A stretch of 38,048 bases of DNA from Verrucomicrobiota bacterium (GCA_016871575.1 VHCW01000044.1:1-38048), one strand, 5' to 3'. Counted from the stretch's first letter, positions 8,194 through 17,440 are shown. Notes: generated by a model not told the origin, from the sequence alone. Numbers and translations are program-made.

Positions 8194-8733
8194 ATGACAG
8201 TCAACTCACGCGAACGAACACTGGTCGTTCTCACGGTATTGGTGGTCGCGTTCATCGGCACGTATGTGTTCGGCGACTGGCTATTCCAGAGTTACCAGGG
8301 CGCCCGCCGCAAGACCGGAATGCAGGGGCGCGAACTCGAAGGGATGCGCGCCACCATCGCGCGCCACCCGGAATGGCAACAGCAATACGATCAACTATCG
8401 CAGCGCCTTGGCAAAAGCGCGGAACAGTTCGAACAGACTTCGGATGTGTTGAAGAAGATCGAGGAGATGAGCGCCCAGTCCGGCATCATCATCAGCGCCC
8501 GAAAACCGCTCCCGGTCAACGACCGCGACCTCTACCGCGAGTTGCCCGTTGAATGCTCATTTGAAGCCGGCCTGGAGCCGCTTGTCCGCTTCCTGATTGC
8601 GTTGCGCAGCAGTGCGAACCTCATGAGCGTTCAGCAACTCCGCATCGCGCCGCGCCTGGACAAACCCGCCATCCTGCGTTGCGAAATCCAAATCCGCGCG
8701 CTCACCGGTAAATCGGAGAAACGCCCGTCATGA
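8194..8733 (+). CDS. gspM: GspM/PilO-like secretion protein
   Basis: 179 residues from ATG 8194: a short cytoplasmic N-terminus, one membrane helix (about 10-30), a coiled coil (about 35-85) and a small ferredoxin-like periplasmic domain, the GspM/PilO plan. Earlier in-frame starts would sit inside the original gspL C-terminus. The start overlaps the presumed ancestral gspL stop (ATGA) and the end overlaps the next gene (ATGA at 8730). Assigned by architecture and position more than by sequence. Confidence 0.78.
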   Translation: MTVNSRERTLVVLTVLVVAFIGTYVFGDWLFQSYQGARRKTGMQGRELEGMRATIARHPEWQQQYDQLSQRLGKSAEQFEQTSDVLKKIEEMSAQSGIIISARKPLPVNDRDLYRELPVECSFEAGLEPLVRFLIALRSSANLMSVQQLRIAPRLDKPAILRCEIQIRALTGKSEKRPS

Positions 8734-9347
8734 AAAGGCAATCACTGCTCCTTTTGTTGTTTGCGTTTTTGTTCGCGTTTTCCGTGCGCGCACAAACCAA
8801 CGAGGATTTCACGGCCCGCTATCAGGTCATTCTCGACCGCATTCCGTTTGGCATCGTGCCGCCCAGCAAGATGGGGCAGGGGGCGCTCGGCTTCGGTCGC
8901 TATGCCTTTGTGGGCCTTGTCTCACCCGATGGGATGAGCGACAATTCCAACCGCGTTGCCGTCATTCACGACCGTCTGACGAGCCATTACTACTTCAAGG
9001 CGGAAGGCGAGCAGATTGAGGATGTGAAAGTCCTGCGTGTCGAAAACGCGCCCACGGGACGCAAACTGCTCCTCCAGCGCGGAGGCGACATCATGACGCT
9101 GACGTACGCACAACCTGTTACTCCAGACGGTGTGGCCCCGCCCAATCCATTTGGACGGGTGAAAACTGCTGATCCTTTCGGCCCGGCGCCGCAGGTTGTG
9201 ACGACCATCATCCCATCCGCCGTTGATAAACAGGCGCTTCGCGACCAAAAGGAAGCTGCCAAACGCACGAACGACAATTCCAAACGCAACAATAACCCTC
9301 CCGATCGCAAGAAAGAAAAACCAACAAAAGTTCCCGCTAAAAGATAG
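8730..9347 (+). CDS. Secreted GspC/PilP-like periplasmic protein
   Basis: 205 residues with a clear signal peptide (MKRQSLLLLLFAFLFAFSVRA, probable cut after Ala21), then YQVILDRIPFG, which recalls the N-F-G-like segment before the HR domain of GspC, and a small beta domain with VKVLRVENAPTGRKLLLQRG that resembles the HR/PilP fold. The last 50 residues are Lys/Arg/Asn/Pro-rich and likely disordered. It lies between gspM and gspD, where a protein bridging the inner-membrane complex and the secretin is expected. It lacks the membrane anchor of classical GspC. Function is inferred. Confidence 0.65.
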   Translation: MKRQSLLLLLFAFLFAFSVRAQTNEDFTARYQVILDRIPFGIVPPSKMGQGALGFGRYAFVGLVSPDGMSDNSNRVAVIHDRLTSHYYFKAEGEQIEDVKVLRVENAPTGRKLLLQRGGDIMTLTYAQPVTPDGVAPPNPFGRVKTADPFGPAPQVVTTIIPSAVDKQALRDQKEAAKRTNDNSKRNNNPPDRKKEKPTKVPAKR

Positions 9348-9349
9348 CC

Positions 9350-11701
9350 ATGAAATCCATCCATCTGTTGCATATGATCGTTGTACTTAGTCTCGCGGCC
9401 TCTCACCTCTTCGGCAGCGAGACCGGCACGATGCGCGTTCCTCCGATTCCCGGCGCCAATACCAACGAACTGCCGGTCATCGAGTTTGTCGAGGCTCCCA
9501 TCCAGGCCGTTCTCGACTACTACGGGCGTTTGACCGGACGCTCCATTGTCGCGGCGACCAATGTTGTCGGCGTTGTCAACTTCCGCAGCCAGGCGGTGCT
9601 CACTCGCGAGGAGACCATTCAAGCGCTCGACAGCGTTCTGACAGTCAATGGCTACATTGCCATGCCCGTTGGGGACAAACTCCTGAAGGTCGTTCCATTC
9701 TACGCCGCGAAGCAGGAGGCGCCACAGGTCGGCGTTGGCACCACCGATCCTCTTGTTCCCTCTGACCAGCTTGTCACCCGGATTGTGCCGCTGCAAATGG
9801 CCGACGTCGGCGACGTCATCAGCGCCCTCCAGCCTTACATTCACTCCTACGGACAATTGGTCGCGCTTCCCAAGTCCAACAGCATTCTCGTGACCGACTC
9901 CGCCAACAACGTCGCGCGCATTCTCGAAATACTCGCGGTTCTTGACCGCTCCTCGCGCCGTTCGATGGAAACGAAAGTCTATGCCCTCAAACACGCGCGC
10001 GCCGTGGATGTGCTGCCGCGACTGCAAGCCATCGTTGCGGACACAGCAGCCAGTGGCAGTGCGCGGACGCCCACTCCTGTAACGCCTGCGAGTACGCCGG
10101 TGATTCCGACATCATCGCGCACTACCACGGCACCCGGTGCACCGGGAGTGCCATCCTATGGATCGGTGGTGATTGCCCGCCCCAGCACGAGCGGCGAAGA
10201 AACAGCCATCGAGGGCAAGGTCATCATTACCTCCGATGACCGCACCAACAAGATCATCGTTCACACCCGTTCTGTAAACTTCACGCTCTTGGACAAGATG
10301 ATTGAGGAACTTGATGCGCTCGTCGAACCGGAAATCATCACCAAGGTCTTTCCCCTCCAAAATGGCGAAGCGCCGGAAGTGGCGCAAATGCTGACCATGC
10401 TGATCTCCGGCATCCAATTCATGCCCACCACCCGCACCACCTCCGGCGGACGAACCACTTCGTCATTTCAACCGCTCAGCATGGGCGGCATGGGCGGTTT
10501 CGGGGGAATGGGTGGGTTTGGCGGGTTTGGCGGCTCCAGTGCCGCCGGCGGCAGCGCTGCGATGTTGAGCGCGTTGCAGGCGAAGCTACAGGCCAGCGGC
10601 TTCATGAAAAATCCGGAGAGCGTTCGCATTCTTCCCGACACTCGCACCAATGCGTTGCTCATCATGGCCAGCCGGGAAGACATGACGCGCCTCGACGAAC
10701 TCATCAAACAACTCGACGCCCAGCTTCCCCAAGTCCTTATCGAAGTCATCATCGGCGAAGTCACCCTCACCGACGAACGTGAAGTCGGCGTGGACATCGT
10801 GCAGCGCGTCCTGCGGAGCGGCCAGATGAAGACCTATGGTGGCACCCGCACCGGCACCGAAGGGCCGCCGGCCGCCGCCCGTCCCGTGGACCTTACCGCA
10901 CTTGCCGCCGGCGCCACGCCGGCGGGCGCGGCGGTCTCCAGCGCGTTGACGTACTTCGCCACGTTCCAGGGATTGCGTCTCGACCTCGCCTTGCGCCTGT
11001 TGGCCAGCGACCGGAAATTCCGCGTCCTCTCGACACCGATTATCCAGACGTTGCACAACCAGCAGGGCAGCATCGTCGTCGGTGAATCACGCCCGGTCAT
11101 CACCGCCACGCTTTCCAGCGTCTCCAGCGTTTCCTCGACAAACCAGACGGCCAACGCCCTCCAATCCAACGTCGAGTTCAAGGACATCGCCATCGAACTC
11201 ATCGTCACCCCGCGCGTCAATCCCGACGGTTACGTCACGATGGACATTGACCAGCGCGTCAACGACCTCAGTGGCACCGTCAACATCAGCGGTTCCAATC
11301 TGCCCGTCATTTCCAAGCGCGAGGCCAAGTCCACCGTCATGGTCAAAGACCAGAACACCATCATTCTTGGCGGCCTGATCAAACAGAACAAGCAACTCGA
11401 AGCCACCAAGGTTCCGTTCCTTGGCGATGTCCCGTTTTTCGGCGCGCTTTTCCGCGACAAACGGACCGTGGACGTCCGCAGCGAACTCATCGTCTTCATC
11501 CGCCCGACGGTCCTGCGCGATGATGCTGCCGCCGGTGCCGAGGCCCGTCGCCGGACCGAACTGCTCGATGCCGGCAAGGAACTCGATCTCCACAAGAAGT
11601 TCCTCGACCCCGCTGCCACGAACGCGCCCCCCGCGCCGGCGCCGGCACCGGAGTCGAAACGCGCGCCGAGTTCCAACTTCGGCACGTCCCGTTCACGCTG
11701 A
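9350..11701 (+). CDS. gspD: Type II secretion secretin GspD
   Basis: Outer-membrane channel of 783 residues. It has a signal peptide (about 1-22), an N0 domain (about 42-118), N1 with a TRIVPLQMADVGDVISALQP start, an N2-like domain with an Ala/Thr/Pro-rich linker, and N3 interrupted by a glycine-rich loop with GGMGGFGGMGGFGGFGG. The secretin core has VGESRPVI, TPRVNPDGYVTMDIDQRV and the signature VPFLGDVPFFGALFR. The C-terminus is Pro/Ala-rich. No pilotin gene is seen nearby. It is the last gene of the operon. Confidence 0.96.
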   Translation: MKSIHLLHMIVVLSLAASHLFGSETGTMRVPPIPGANTNELPVIEFVEAPIQAVLDYYGRLTGRSIVAATNVVGVVNFRSQAVLTREETIQALDSVLTVNGYIAMPVGDKLLKVVPFYAAKQEAPQVGVGTTDPLVPSDQLVTRIVPLQMADVGDVISALQPYIHSYGQLVALPKSNSILVTDSANNVARILEILAVLDRSSRRSMETKVYALKHARAVDVLPRLQAIVADTAASGSARTPTPVTPASTPVIPTSSRTTTAPGAPGVPSYGSVVIARPSTSGEETAIEGKVIITSDDRTNKIIVHTRSVNFTLLDKMIEELDALVEPEIITKVFPLQNGEAPEVAQMLTMLISGIQFMPTTRTTSGGRTTSSFQPLSMGGMGGFGGMGGFGGFGGSSAAGGSAAMLSALQAKLQASGFMKNPESVRILPDTRTNALLIMASREDMTRLDELIKQLDAQLPQVLIEVIIGEVTLTDEREVGVDIVQRVLRSGQMKTYGGTRTGTEGPPAAARPVDLTALAAGATPAGAAVSSALTYFATFQGLRLDLALRLLASDRKFRVLSTPIIQTLHNQQGSIVVGESRPVITATLSSVSSVSSTNQTANALQSNVEFKDIAIELIVTPRVNPDGYVTMDIDQRVNDLSGTVNISGSNLPVISKREAKSTVMVKDQNTIILGGLIKQNKQLEATKVPFLGDVPFFGALFRDKRTVDVRSELIVFIRPTVLRDDAAAGAEARRRTELLDAGKELDLHKKFLDPAATNAPPAPAPAPESKRAPSSNFGTSRSR

Positions 11702-11762
11702 CCATCAATGAACACCTGTTGTTCGGCGACGGTCTCCTGACCGCGCCGTGCCCACTGACCGT

Positions 11763-11890
11763 AAGGTCTCCCCGACCGCAAACAACGGGGACCTTCAGGT
11801 GGCTAGTTGTAGGCCACGCTTGTCCGCCTCAGGCGCATAAACCCCATGTCGCGAATCCCCAACGCCGCGTGAGGTCTCGCGGCCTACAAC
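11763..11890. repeat. Post-gspD hairpin and REP-like palindrome
   Basis: Imperfect hairpin AAGGTCTCCCCG/CGGGGACCTT (11763-11795), without a T-run, lies 61 bases after gspD. It is followed by an element bounded by GTTGTAGGCC (11806) and GGCCTACAAC (to 11890). The same GTTGTAGGCC ends recur at 17146, 21250, 21532, 22394, 22506 and 31368. The rest of the 585-base gap before the next gene shows only repeat-like GC-rich DNA and the palindrome at 12151. Confidence 0.7.
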
Positions 11891-12150
11891 ACCCTTTCAA
11901 TGAAGGTTGACGGGGTACTGGTGCTCCGTTCGTAGTCAGCCACGCAGCGAAGCGAAGTGGCGTTGGGAGAGTTCGTTGCAAGCTGAACGGTCCACACTCC
12001 GTCCCGAAACGACACGGGACTGCGTGCGTTACTACAAACGATCCCTGTCATTCAAGGCGTTGGGGATTCGCCATGTGGTATCACGTGGCACGGTCTGGAG
12101 ACCGGCCACAACAAAGAAAGCCTAACGCGGCGGAACGGCGCGTGGCCTCC

Positions 12151-12215
12151 ATGTGGAGCAGTTTTGCAACCTGCTCTTCGATAACCAGCAGGCAGGTTGC
12201 AAACCTGCCCCACAT
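12151..12215. repeat. Large palindromic element, copy B
   Basis: Arms 12151-12174 and 12192-12215 are inverted copies with two mismatches around a 17-nt loop, and match copy A at 2445-2513. It lies 72 bases before the CPBP gene and may act as a transcript end or simply be a dispersed element. Confidence 0.8.
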
Positions 12216-12286
12216 TCCTGCCTTCATGAATTGTCGTTCAGAATCTGCTGGTCGTTTGGCGGCGCGACTACTATCCTGCGTCCCCA

Positions 12287-13093
12287 ATGAGGATCGGAAA
12301 GGCAATCACATTGTATGCCCTGGCGGTGTTCGCGCTGAGCGCCCTGGTTGCGCCGTGGATTTTCTGGGCGGTGGTTTCGGTGGGCGACTGGCCCTTCCGT
12401 CGTGTTTTCAACCGGGTGATGCTCCTTGTGGCGCTGGCCGGGCTTTGGCCGCTGTTGCGCGCCGCCAAGATCCGGTCGTGGCGCGATGTCGGGTTCGTGC
12501 GGGACTCGCATTGGCTGCGGCAGTGGGCGGCTGGGTTTGCCGTTGGCCTTGTCTCGTGCGGAATTGGGGTTTTTTGGGGCACGGCGGCGTTGCAACCCGG
12601 CGACAACCCGTGGAAGCTTCCCGGTTTTCTCCTGACCGGCATTGTGGTGGGACTGATCGAAGAAACGTTTTTTCGCGGCGGCCTGCAAAATGTGTTGCAG
12701 CGGCGAATACGCCCCTGGGTTGCGGTGTTCTTCGTCAGTGGTCTTTATTCGGTGGTGCACTTCCTGAAGCCAGCCGGGGCGCATATTCCCCACGAAGCCG
12801 TGTGGTGGTGCAGCGGCTTTGAATTTCTCGGCGGCGTGGCGGCCTGTTTCTTTCTCGATCCGGACATCTGGCGGAGCGTCATCTCGCTGTGGCTGGTGGG
12901 AATCGTGCTGGGATGGGCGTTCGTGCGGACGCAGCGATTGTATCTGAGCATGGGTCTTCATGCGGGCTGGGTGTTTGCGCTGAAGACCCTGGCATGGTTC
13001 GGCGGCGGCTCGTTGCTCAGCAATCCGCTGATCTGGCCGGTTCTCCTGATTGTGCTGGGAGGTGTCGAATGCTGGTCGCGGCGAAAGAATTGA
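12287..13093 (+). CDS. CPBP-family intramembrane metalloprotease
   Basis: 268 residues, highly hydrophobic with about eight membrane segments. It carries the CPBP (CAAX protease/bacteriocin-processing, Abi) motifs: EETFFRGGLQ (motif 1, Glu-Glu and Arg), the His of VVHFLKP (motif 2) and HAGW (motif 3), all predicted metal or catalytic residues facing the membrane interior. The substrate is unknown; family members include Rce1-type prenyl proteases and bacteriocin-immunity proteins. The end overlaps comF by 25 bases. Confidence 0.88.
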   Translation: MRIGKAITLYALAVFALSALVAPWIFWAVVSVGDWPFRRVFNRVMLLVALAGLWPLLRAAKIRSWRDVGFVRDSHWLRQWAAGFAVGLVSCGIGVFWGTAALQPGDNPWKLPGFLLTGIVVGLIEETFFRGGLQNVLQRRIRPWVAVFFVSGLYSVVHFLKPAGAHIPHEAVWWCSGFEFLGGVAACFFLDPDIWRSVISLWLVGIVLGWAFVRTQRLYLSMGLHAGWVFALKTLAWFGGGSLLSNPLIWPVLLIVLGGVECWSRRKN

Positions 13094-13809
13094 TCCACGC
13101 GGCGGCCGACCTGTTGTACCCCCGCAACTGCCAATGTTGCTCCCAGCCGCTGGCAAAACACGAGAAGGGCGTCATCTGCGCGGCCTGCCTGGAAACGGTG
13201 CGATGGATCGAGCCGCCGTGTTGTTCGCGGTGCGCGCTGCCGTTTGCCGGCGCGGTGGAGGACGCTTTCGAGTGCGGGCACTGCCGGGAATTGGAACTGC
13301 ATTTCCAACGGGGCGTTGCCGCCTGCCTGGCGCGCGGGATCGTGCGCGACGCGATTCTCGAATTCAAATATCACCGGAAACTCTATTTCGGGCCGCATCT
13401 GGCCGAGTGGATGTTGACGGCGGGACGGGAGCGTGTGGACTGGAGCCGCGTGGACGCCATCGTGCCGGTGCCGTTGCACCCGCGCAAGCAGCGGGAGCGG
13501 GAGTTCAACCAGGCCGAGTATCTCGCCGATGCAGCAGGGCAGGCTTTCCGTAAACCGGTTTGGAAAGGGGAACTGCGACGGGTCCGCGACACGCCCACAC
13601 AAACGCGCCTGAGCCGGGAAGAGCGGATGGCGAACCTCCGCAACGCATTCGTCGTGCGCGACGCGGCGCGGTGGAAGGGGCGTTGTGCGCTTTTGGTGGA
13701 CGATGTGTTTACCACTGGCGCAACGCTGGACGCCTGTGCTAGAGTTTTGCGCAAAGCGGGAACGGCAGAGGTGTGGGTGCTGACGGTCGCCCGCGGAGCC
13801 TACGTGTAA
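13069..13809 (+). CDS. comF: ComF family amidophosphoribosyltransferase-like protein
   Basis: 246 residues from ATG 13069, chosen because GGGAGGTG lies a few bases upstream and because the N-terminus then begins with the double zinc-ribbon (CQCC...CAAC, CSRC...CGHC). The C-terminal phosphoribosyltransferase fold has VPVPLHPRKQREREFNQAE and the PRPP loop ALLVDDVFTTGATL. ComF proteins assist DNA uptake and have been linked to helicase loading in some species. No other competence gene is nearby. It overlaps the CPBP gene and is followed at once by accD. Confidence 0.92.
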   Translation: MLVAAKELIHAAADLLYPRNCQCCSQPLAKHEKGVICAACLETVRWIEPPCCSRCALPFAGAVEDAFECGHCRELELHFQRGVAACLARGIVRDAILEFKYHRKLYFGPHLAEWMLTAGRERVDWSRVDAIVPVPLHPRKQREREFNQAEYLADAAGQAFRKPVWKGELRRVRDTPTQTRLSREERMANLRNAFVVRDAARWKGRCALLVDDVFTTGATLDACARVLRKAGTAEVWVLTVARGAYV

Positions 13810-13811
13810 TC

Positions 13812-14675
13812 ATGTTCGAGAAAAAACCAAAGCTGACGTCAACAAAAACCAAGAAGCGCGACATCCCCAGCGGTCTCTGGGTGAAGTGCGACGATTGCGA
13901 TGAGATGATTTACAATCAGGAACTCATCGCCAATCTGAAGGTCTGTCCGAAGTGCGACCGGCATTTTCCGATGACCGCGCGCGAGCGGATCAGCGCGCTG
14001 GCTGACATGGGCACCTTTCAGGAAACCAACGCCAACATGACGAGCGTGGACATGTTGAAGTTCACCGGCATGGCCGCGTACACGGAACGGCTCAAAACCT
14101 ACCAACGCCAGACCCAACTGAACGATGCCGTGATCACCGGCCTTTGCCAGATCCGGGGGCATCCTGTCACGTTGGGCGTCATGGATTTCACGTTTCTCGG
14201 CGCCAGCATGGGGTCGGTTGTCGGCGAAAAGATTACCGCTGTGATTGAGAGCGCCACGGAGCGCGCCATCCCGTCCATCATCGTGGCGGCCTCCGGCGGC
14301 GCCCGGATGTACGAAGGCATTCTCAGCCTGATGCAAATGGCCAAGACCAGCGCCGCGCTTGCCCGACACGCCAAGGAACGGCTTCCCTATATCGCCGTCC
14401 TGACGCACCCGACCACGGCCGGCGTCATGGCCAGCTTTGCGTCGCTGGGCGACGTCATCATGGCGGAGCCGAAGGCGCTGATCGGGTTCGCCGGGCCGCG
14501 CGTCATCAAGGAGACAACGCAACAGGAATTGCCGGACGGATTCCAGACCAGCGAGTTCATGCTCGAACACGGCCTGATTGACATCATCGTTCACCGCAAG
14601 GAACTGCGGGACGCGATCAGCAAGACACTCCAGTACTTCGCCGCCAATGGCGGACGCAAGTCCAAGGCTGCGTGA
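13812..14675 (+). CDS. accD: Acetyl-CoA carboxylase carboxyltransferase subunit beta
   Basis: Transfers the carboxyl group from carboxybiotin to acetyl-CoA, making malonyl-CoA for fatty acid synthesis. The 287 residues from ATG 13812 include the N-terminal zinc ribbon (Cys26, Cys29, Cys45, Cys48) and the crotonase-fold core with DFTFLGASMGSVVGEKI and ASGGARMYEGILSLMQM. The upstream in-frame ATG at 13773 lies inside comF and adds nothing conserved. The stop overlaps the folC GTG (GTGA), giving the accD-folC order common in many bacteria. Confidence 0.97.
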   Translation: MFEKKPKLTSTKTKKRDIPSGLWVKCDDCDEMIYNQELIANLKVCPKCDRHFPMTARERISALADMGTFQETNANMTSVDMLKFTGMAAYTERLKTYQRQTQLNDAVITGLCQIRGHPVTLGVMDFTFLGASMGSVVGEKITAVIESATERAIPSIIVAASGGARMYEGILSLMQMAKTSAALARHAKERLPYIAVLTHPTTAGVMASFASLGDVIMAEPKALIGFAGPRVIKETTQQELPDGFQTSEFMLEHGLIDIIVHRKELRDAISKTLQYFAANGGRKSKAA

Positions 14676-15874
14676 CGTACCGCGACGCGATCCAATTCCT
14701 CTCGGCTCTCCGGGTCTTCGGCCAGCAACTCGGTCTCGACACGATGCGCGATCTCCTGGCGCGCATGGGAAACCCGCACCACCATCTCCGGTTTCTCCAC
14801 ATCGCCGGCACAAACGGGAAGGGGAGTGTCGCCGCGATGTGCCAGGCCGCCCTCACCACCGCGGGGCATCGCACCGGGCTTTACACGTCGCCGCACCTGA
14901 TTTCCTTCTGTGAACGCATTCAGATGGATGGCCGGCGGATCGCCGAAGCCGACCTCGCGCGCATCCTCGGTGAGATTCGTCCGTTGCTCGATGCCGCGCC
15001 GCGTCACCCGACGCTTTTTGAGGTCGCCACGGCCATTGCGCTCCAGTATTTCCACGAACAACAGGCTGACATCGTTGTCTTGGAAACCGGTCTTGGCGGA
15101 CGCCTCGATGCCACCAATGTCGTCACGCCGCTGGTCAGCATCATCACCAACATCGGGCTGGACCACACGCAATACCTTGGCGATACGCCTGCCAAAATCG
15201 CCGCTGAAAAAGCCGGCATCATCAAACCGGGAATACCCGTTGTGACGGCGGCGCACGGTGAAGCGCTCGATGTGATTCGCCGTGTCTGCGCCGGGCAGGA
15301 CGCGCCGTTGACGGTCGTGACGAACGGAATCAACCGCACGCCGCTGGTGGGCGCGCACCAGGCGATCAATTGTGCCGTGGCGGAAGCCGCCTTGCGCGCC
15401 AGCGGCCTGAAGATGACCGACCGGCAAATGCAGGACGGGCTTGCCCGAACACGGTGGCCGGGTCGCTTCGACATTCTCCGCCGCGATCCGCTGCTGGTCC
15501 TGGACGGCGCGCACAATCCGCCCGGCGCACAAGCCCTGGCCGATACGGTGCGCGAACAATTGGCGGGGAAAGAACTTGCGCTGATTCTCGGACTTCTCCG
15601 CGACAAGGATTACCAGTCGGTTTGTCGTATTCTGGCGCCATTGGCGAAGCGGATAGTTTGCGTGCCCGTCGCCAGTGAGCGAAGCGCAACCGCCGAGGAG
15701 ATCGCGCGCGCCTGTCAGCCGGCGAACGCGGAGATTTGCGCCCGCGTGGCCGAGGCTCTTGAAAAAACCTCCGGCCAACACGTGCTGGTCGCCGGTTCGT
15801 TGTATCTGGTCGGCGAAGCCATGGCCTGTTGGCAAGGCTCATCGGCCACGGAAGAAGAACGCCGCACCCAATAG
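14672..15874 (+). CDS. folC: Folylpolyglutamate/dihydrofolate synthase
   Basis: Adds glutamate to folates (and to dihydropteroate in bifunctional forms). 400 residues starting at GTG 14672. P-loop IAGTNGKGSVAAM (about 43-55), YTSPHL, ETGLGGRLDATNVV, the IGLDHTQYLG metal region and LDGAHNPPGA of the C-terminal domain match Mur-ligase-like FolC. Translationally coupled to accD. A purine-rich AAGGAGGA just after its end serves the next gene. Confidence 0.96.
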   Translation: MTYRDAIQFLSALRVFGQQLGLDTMRDLLARMGNPHHHLRFLHIAGTNGKGSVAAMCQAALTTAGHRTGLYTSPHLISFCERIQMDGRRIAEADLARILGEIRPLLDAAPRHPTLFEVATAIALQYFHEQQADIVVLETGLGGRLDATNVVTPLVSIITNIGLDHTQYLGDTPAKIAAEKAGIIKPGIPVVTAAHGEALDVIRRVCAGQDAPLTVVTNGINRTPLVGAHQAINCAVAEAALRASGLKMTDRQMQDGLARTRWPGRFDILRRDPLLVLDGAHNPPGAQALADTVREQLAGKELALILGLLRDKDYQSVCRILAPLAKRIVCVPVASERSATAEEIARACQPANAEICARVAEALEKTSGQHVLVAGSLYLVGEAMACWQGSSATEEERRTQ

Positions 15875-15889
15875 GACAAGGAGGATCAC

Positions 15890-17095
15890 GTGCCTCTTGA
15901 TATCAAAGTAACGCGGGATGTTTTGTTTGCGCCCAGCCGGCACTTGACGTATTGGGCGTTGAATCCGACCCACACAGCGGGGACCGGTGGCGAGATGCTC
16001 ATGACCGTGACCGAGACGGACGGGCTTGGGCTTGGCGCCAATCGTTACATGGAATGGGAACTCACCTCGCAGCGTTTTCGTTCTGTGGATGGCGGCCTGA
16101 CGTGGAAACCGAGGGGCGAACGGCTGTTGCACTGGATCACGGCGCAACGAAAGAAATCGCACGTCGGCTACGGCGGCATGTGGGCCTACTGGCGGGAACC
16201 CCAGTCTGGCCGGCTCATTTCGTTCCGGTCAACGCCCAGCTTTTCTGACGACTTCACAAAGACCTGGTCGAAGTTCTACTACGAGGTCGCTGACACATCG
16301 CGCCAGATCATCCACGAAGGCAGTGACGCGCGGCAATGGATACCGGGATTCGAGATCGAGAAGCACGCCGCAGGATTCGATCAACCGCACCCCATCACAC
16401 TCGATGACGGCACGTTGCTGTTCGGCTTCACCGTCAGGACGCCGCGTTACCTGACGCGTTTCTTCCGTGGCCGGTGGAATGAACGCGAGGAACGCATGAC
16501 TTGGGAATCGAGTGCGCCGATCTCAGTAGCGGGCGGAGTCTCCTCGAACGGCCCGTGCGAGCCGGATTTGTTGTCGCTCGGAGGCCGCCGCGTTTTCACC
16601 ACGATGCGGACACAAGGCATCCCATCCAAACAGGTTCCCACGACGCGGCAATGCGCTGTCTCCGAAGACGGCGGTCGCACATGGAGCAAACCCGAACCTT
16701 TGAAATACGATGATGGGACGCCGGTTTGGGTGCCGGCTGCGATTGCCGCGTTTGAACGCGATCCCGCGACGGGACGCGTCTTCTGGTTTGCCAATATCCA
16801 ACCGGAACCTGTCTATGGCCAGATTCCCCGCTATCCGTTGACGATGGCAGAGTTTGATACGAAACGACTCTGTATTCTCAAGGACAGCGTAACTGTGGTT
16901 CAAGCATTACCGGTAGGTGCCCCGCGTGCCGGCGACCCAAAGAAGGGCGAACTTGGCCGTCGATACAGTAACTTTGGTCATTATGTGGATCGAAAGACGG
17001 GCGAGTTTGTGCTGTTCGTTGCCGAGGAACCCCGTGTTACGTGGGACGATTACTGGTCTGACACGATCCGCTTCCGAATCAAGCTCCGGGGGTGA
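15890..17095 (+). CDS. BNR/Asp-box beta-propeller protein (sialidase-like fold)
   Basis: 401 residues from GTG 15890, with AAGGAGG 5-6 bases upstream. Two Asp-box motifs are visible, SVDGGLTWKP (about 64-73) and SEDGGRTWSKP, and the protein has the spaced beta pattern of a six-bladed propeller. There is no signal peptide or membrane helix, so it appears cytoplasmic. Catalytic residues of true sialidases (Arg triad, Tyr/Glu pair) cannot be assigned with certainty; the substrate is unknown. It sits only 15 bases after folC but is functionally unrelated to it. Confidence 0.75.
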   Translation: MPLDIKVTRDVLFAPSRHLTYWALNPTHTAGTGGEMLMTVTETDGLGLGANRYMEWELTSQRFRSVDGGLTWKPRGERLLHWITAQRKKSHVGYGGMWAYWREPQSGRLISFRSTPSFSDDFTKTWSKFYYEVADTSRQIIHEGSDARQWIPGFEIEKHAAGFDQPHPITLDDGTLLFGFTVRTPRYLTRFFRGRWNEREERMTWESSAPISVAGGVSSNGPCEPDLLSLGGRRVFTTMRTQGIPSKQVPTTRQCAVSEDGGRTWSKPEPLKYDDGTPVWVPAAIAAFERDPATGRVFWFANIQPEPVYGQIPRYPLTMAEFDTKRLCILKDSVTVVQALPVGAPRAGDPKKGELGRRYSNFGHYVDRKTGEFVLFVAEEPRVTWDDYWSDTIRFRIKLRG

Positions 17096-17145
17096 TTCGA
17101 TGGCGCTGGGGCATCTTGACACTGCCACCATGAGATGGATGCCGC

Positions 17146-17219
17146 TGTAGGCCGCTTCTGTGAAGCGGCGATGGTTCCGGTAGCACCGGCAGCGCCGACA
17201 CACAGTGTCGGCCTACAAC
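17146..17219. repeat. REP-like element of three consecutive hairpins
   Basis: Outer arms TGTAGGCC/GGCCTACA enclose three perfect small hairpins: GCCGCTT/AAGCGGC (17151-17169), CCGGT/ACCGG (17177-17189) and GCCGACA/TGTCGGC (17194-17212). The rest of the gap 17096-17294 holds nothing gene-like. Confidence 0.75.
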
Positions 17220-17294
17220 TGCCAAACGGACGGTGTGCGGGGCAGGGTGGCAGTATCAGATGCGCCCATGTCCCTTTTTCGCCACAAGTAGTTC

Positions 17295-17323
17295 TTGCCA
17301 TTTTGGGGAGGGTATCGTATAGA
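17295..17323 (+). promoter_or_regulatory. Sigma-70-type promoter of the RRM gene
   Basis: TTGCCA (17295-17300), 17-base spacer, TATAGA (17318-17323). The predicted start near 17330 gives a leader of about 137 nt that contains the stem-loop at 17388-17433. Confidence 0.6.
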
Positions 17324-17387
17324 TACGGCCGCTCGCAGACGGAAGCAGTCCGCAGTGAGATTGGTAGATTGTCAAGTGGCCTAGTCG

Positions 17388-17440
17388 CTCAGTGACAGTC
17401 CGAAACCCGAATGGTTCGGGAACAGTCACTGAGACCTCCT
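17388..17440 (+). promoter_or_regulatory. Structured mRNA leader with anti-SD-like ACCTCCT
   Basis: Outer 9-bp stem CTCAGTGAC (17388-17396)/GTCACTGAG (17425-17433) encloses an inner perfect 6-bp hairpin CCCGAA-TGG-TTCGGG (17406-17420). Directly after it, 17434-17440 reads ACCTCCT, the same as the 16S rRNA anti-Shine-Dalgarno core. The RRM start codon is 27 bases further on with only a weak AGAAAG before it. Confidence 0.6.
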
